5,925 nt of DNA from Dehalococcoidia bacterium. Its GTDB lineage: Bacteria > Chloroflexota > Dehalococcoidia > Dehalococcoidales > Fen-1064. The notes beneath the pieces were generated by a model. The model worked only from the letters and a program-made list of their open reading frames with translations, ran no database searches and was not told the DNA's origin. Made by a program: the position numbers and the translations under genes. Every line of letters starts with the position of its first letter. Position 1 is the first letter of the stretch. Below are positions 4,159 to 5,925 of the stretch, one piece after another. The stretch spans positions 1 through 5,925 of the forward strand of contig JAUYDN010000195.1 of assembly GCA_030691775.1 (NCBI GenBank), in the 5' to 3' direction.

Positions 4159-5589
4159 ATGGCTATTACCACACGTTCTCCCCTCATCGAGGAACTATTT
4201 ACCCCCCACTCCCCCCTCACCCTCTTCGAATATTTCCGTCTTCAGCCACACTGTTTCTTCCTGGATAGCAGTATGGACCCGCAGAAACTCGGACGTTACT
4301 CCTTTATGGGCGCCGACCCTTTCCTCTTGATGAGCAACCGCGGACGGAAAATCACCCTTCAGGAACATGGACAGGGAACCGTTATCAGGGGCAACCCGTT
4401 TGATATACTCGGGCAGATACTCAGGAGTTACCGCCTGAACGCAGGTGATACTCCCGTGCCATTCACTGGTGGTGCGGTAGGCTATCTGGCTTACGACCTC
4501 CTCCACTTCATCGAGCGTGTGCCGAAAACTGCGCTTGACGACCTCAAACTCCCTGAAAGCTACATCGGGTTTTACGACCTCATCCTGGCGTATGATAACC
4601 TGTTGAACAAGACCTATATTATTTCCACCGGTTTCCCTGAGCAGGATGAAATGCGGCGTCTGAAACGAGCTTATCAGCGCGTTAACGAATTGAAAGACCG
4701 TCTATCATCTATGCCGCATTGTGCTGAACCGCCCCTCCTCTCCGTCCCCGCCGCCCGTGGCGTGCTCAAGGGAAATTTCACCCACGAAGACTATGTCAAA
4801 GCTGTGGCGCGCGCCCGCCAGTACATCATCGATGGGGATATCTTCGAAGTCAATATTTCACAACGCTTTGAAACCAGGTTGACTATTCCACCCTGGGAAC
4901 TTTACCGCCGTCTGCGGCAGATAAATCCTGCCCCTTTTGGTTCCTATCTCGGTTTCGGTGAAGTCACGGTGGTCGGCGCCTCTCCGGAGCGGTTCCTGCG
5001 TGTGCAGGGCGATTACGTGGAGACGCGGCCAATCAAGGGGACGGTGCGGCGGGGTAAGACACCCGCTGAAGACCGCGTCCGTGCCCGTCAGCTGTTCGGT
5101 AGTGTTAAAGACCACGCCGAGAACATGATGATTGTGGACCTCGAGCGCAATGACCTGGGCAGGGTGTGCCGCTACGGGACGGTCAAAGTAACCGAGATGG
5201 CTATCCTGGAAACTTTCCCCACGGTCTTTCACCTCACTTCCACGGTCACGGGCAGACTGCGGCATGATAGAAACCGTATCGACCTGCTCAAAGCCACGTT
5301 CCCCGGCGGCAGTATTACCGGCGCCCCGAAAATCCGCAGTATGGAAATTATCGATGAGCTGGAGCCGACCCGGCGCAGTGTCTATACCGGCAATATCGGC
5401 TATTTCGGTTTCGATGGTAATATGGATATCAACATCGTCATCCGCACCTTTCTCATCAAGGGCAACCGGGCTTATTTCCAGGTGGGCGGGGCAGTGGTCT
5501 ATGACTCCGACCCGGAATCCGAGTACCAGGAGACGCTGGATAAAGGCAGGGCGCTTATTAACGCGCTCAACACTGCGGAGCCGAAATGA
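4159..5589 (+). CDS. pabB: Aminodeoxychorismate synthase component I (PabB-type)
   Basis: This subunit converts chorismate and ammonia, supplied by PabA from glutamine, to 4-amino-4-deoxychorismate, the precursor of p-aminobenzoate and folate. The 476-aa protein has the N-terminal domain of the TrpE/PabB family (about 1-190) and a C-terminal chorismate-binding domain (about 205-470). The key evidence against TrpE is PIKGT at 291-295: Lys293 matches the nucleophilic Lys274 of E. coli PabB, where TrpE has Ala. E277 in SPERF is 16 residues upstream, the same spacing as E. coli E258 to K274. FPGGSITGAPK at 381-391 is also the PabB form; TrpE usually has P-A-G-T-L-S-G. The N-terminus has FLDSS (34-38), not the LLES tryptophan-binding motif of feedback-regulated TrpE. 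QVGGAVVYDSDPESEY is at 441-456. The TGA overlaps the pabA ATG. It could still be named TrpE in automatic annotation. Confidence 0.88.
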   Translation: MAITTRSPLIEELFTPHSPLTLFEYFRLQPHCFFLDSSMDPQKLGRYSFMGADPFLLMSNRGRKITLQEHGQGTVIRGNPFDILGQILRSYRLNAGDTPVPFTGGAVGYLAYDLLHFIERVPKTALDDLKLPESYIGFYDLILAYDNLLNKTYIISTGFPEQDEMRRLKRAYQRVNELKDRLSSMPHCAEPPLLSVPAARGVLKGNFTHEDYVKAVARARQYIIDGDIFEVNISQRFETRLTIPPWELYRRLRQINPAPFGSYLGFGEVTVVGASPERFLRVQGDYVETRPIKGTVRRGKTPAEDRVRARQLFGSVKDHAENMMIVDLERNDLGRVCRYGTVKVTEMAILETFPTVFHLTSTVTGRLRHDRNRIDLLKATFPGGSITGAPKIRSMEIIDELEPTRRSVYTGNIGYFGFDGNMDINIVIRTFLIKGNRAYFQVGGAVVYDSDPESEYQETLDKGRALINALNTAEPK

Positions 5590-5925
5590 TTCTCGTTATC
5601 GATAATTACGATAGCTTCGTTTACAACCTGGCGCAATACCTGGGAGAGCTGGGCTGGGAGCCGGTGGTTTACCGCAACGACCGCATCACCCTGGAGAAAA
5701 TCGCACGGCTCAAGCCATCACACATCGTTATCTCGCCGGGTCCCTGTACTCCGATGGAGGCCGGTATTTCCAACGATATTATCCGCGAATTCGGCGGGAA
5801 GATACCGATAATGGGAGTGTGTCTCGGTCACCAGTGTATCGGGCAGGTTTATGGAGCGCAGGTCGTTCACTCACCTGTGCCTACTCACGGCAAGAAGTCG
5901 CTGGTCTATCACGATGGGCGCACCA
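5586..5925 (+). CDS. pabA: Glutamine amidotransferase subunit PabA/TrpG, 3' end outside window
   Basis: This class I glutamine amidotransferase releases ammonia from glutamine for its synthase partner, here most likely PabB. The first 113 residues are visible, against about 190 for a full protein. MILVIDNYDSFVYNLAQYLG at 1-20 is the family N-terminus. SPGPC at 50-54 is the oxyanion region, and GVCLGHQ at 77-83 carries the nucleophile Cys79. A conserved HGK is at 101-103. The catalytic His and Glu near the C-terminus lie beyond the window. Position 57 is Met in PGPCTPMEAGIS, where Asn, Asp or Gly is usual. The ATG overlaps the pabB stop by 4 bases (ATGA), implying translational coupling and equal subunit supply. 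The subunit may be shared with an anthranilate synthase elsewhere in the genome, as in other bacteria with one such amidotransferase, so trpG is an equally valid name. Confidence 0.92.
   Translation, partial: MILVIDNYDSFVYNLAQYLGELGWEPVVYRNDRITLEKIARLKPSHIVISPGPCTPMEAGISNDIIREFGGKIPIMGVCLGHQCIGQVYGAQVVHSPVPTHGKKSLVYHDGRT

Overview
The window reads as a stretch of chromosome from an anaerobic, moderately GC-rich bacterium. A ferredoxin-fused electron-transfer flavoprotein alpha subunit, a folate-branch pabB-pabA pair, a HicBA toxin-antitoxin pair and abundant GTCATTCTGAG-type palindromic repeats together resemble Chloroflexota of the Dehalococcoidia kind. That placement is an inference from gene content and repeat style. 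No rRNA, tRNA or phylogenetic marker is present to settle it.

Layout. Positions 1-167 hold a palindromic repeat (8-115) directly upstream of an etfA-like gene (180-1364, +). A strong-looking promoter follows and drives a two-gene hicB-hicA operon (1416-1861, +), which is visibly AT-richer than its neighbours. Convergent to it, on the minus strand, lies a membrane-embedded M50 (site-2-protease-like) peptidase (1900-2592). The 90-bp divergent gap 2593-2682 carries two back-to-back promoters, one for the peptidase and one for a class I SAM-dependent methyltransferase (2683-3453, +). Both promoters sit so close to their start codons that the mRNAs may be leaderless or nearly so. A 705-bp non-coding stretch (3454-4158) is packed with palindromic repeats, hairpins, a run of ten G and, at its right end, a good promoter. 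That promoter drives pabB (4159-5589) and the translationally coupled pabA/trpG (5586 to beyond the window end).

How the genes work together. PabB and PabA should form aminodeoxychorismate synthase, which makes 4-amino-4-deoxychorismate from chorismate and glutamine for p-aminobenzoate and folate. The Lys in the PIKGT motif and the FPGGSITGAPK motif favour this over anthranilate synthase. EtfA is half of a flavoprotein heterodimer whose EtfB partner is not in view. HicA and HicB are a self-contained toxin-antitoxin pair. The peptidase and methyltransferase share a control region, but nothing here shows a functional link.

I found no clearly new multi-gene system. The most interesting non-coding signal is the repeat family. 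Its copies keep the same nested hairpins while loops and paired bases change together, and one copy supplies the stop codon of the methyltransferase gene.
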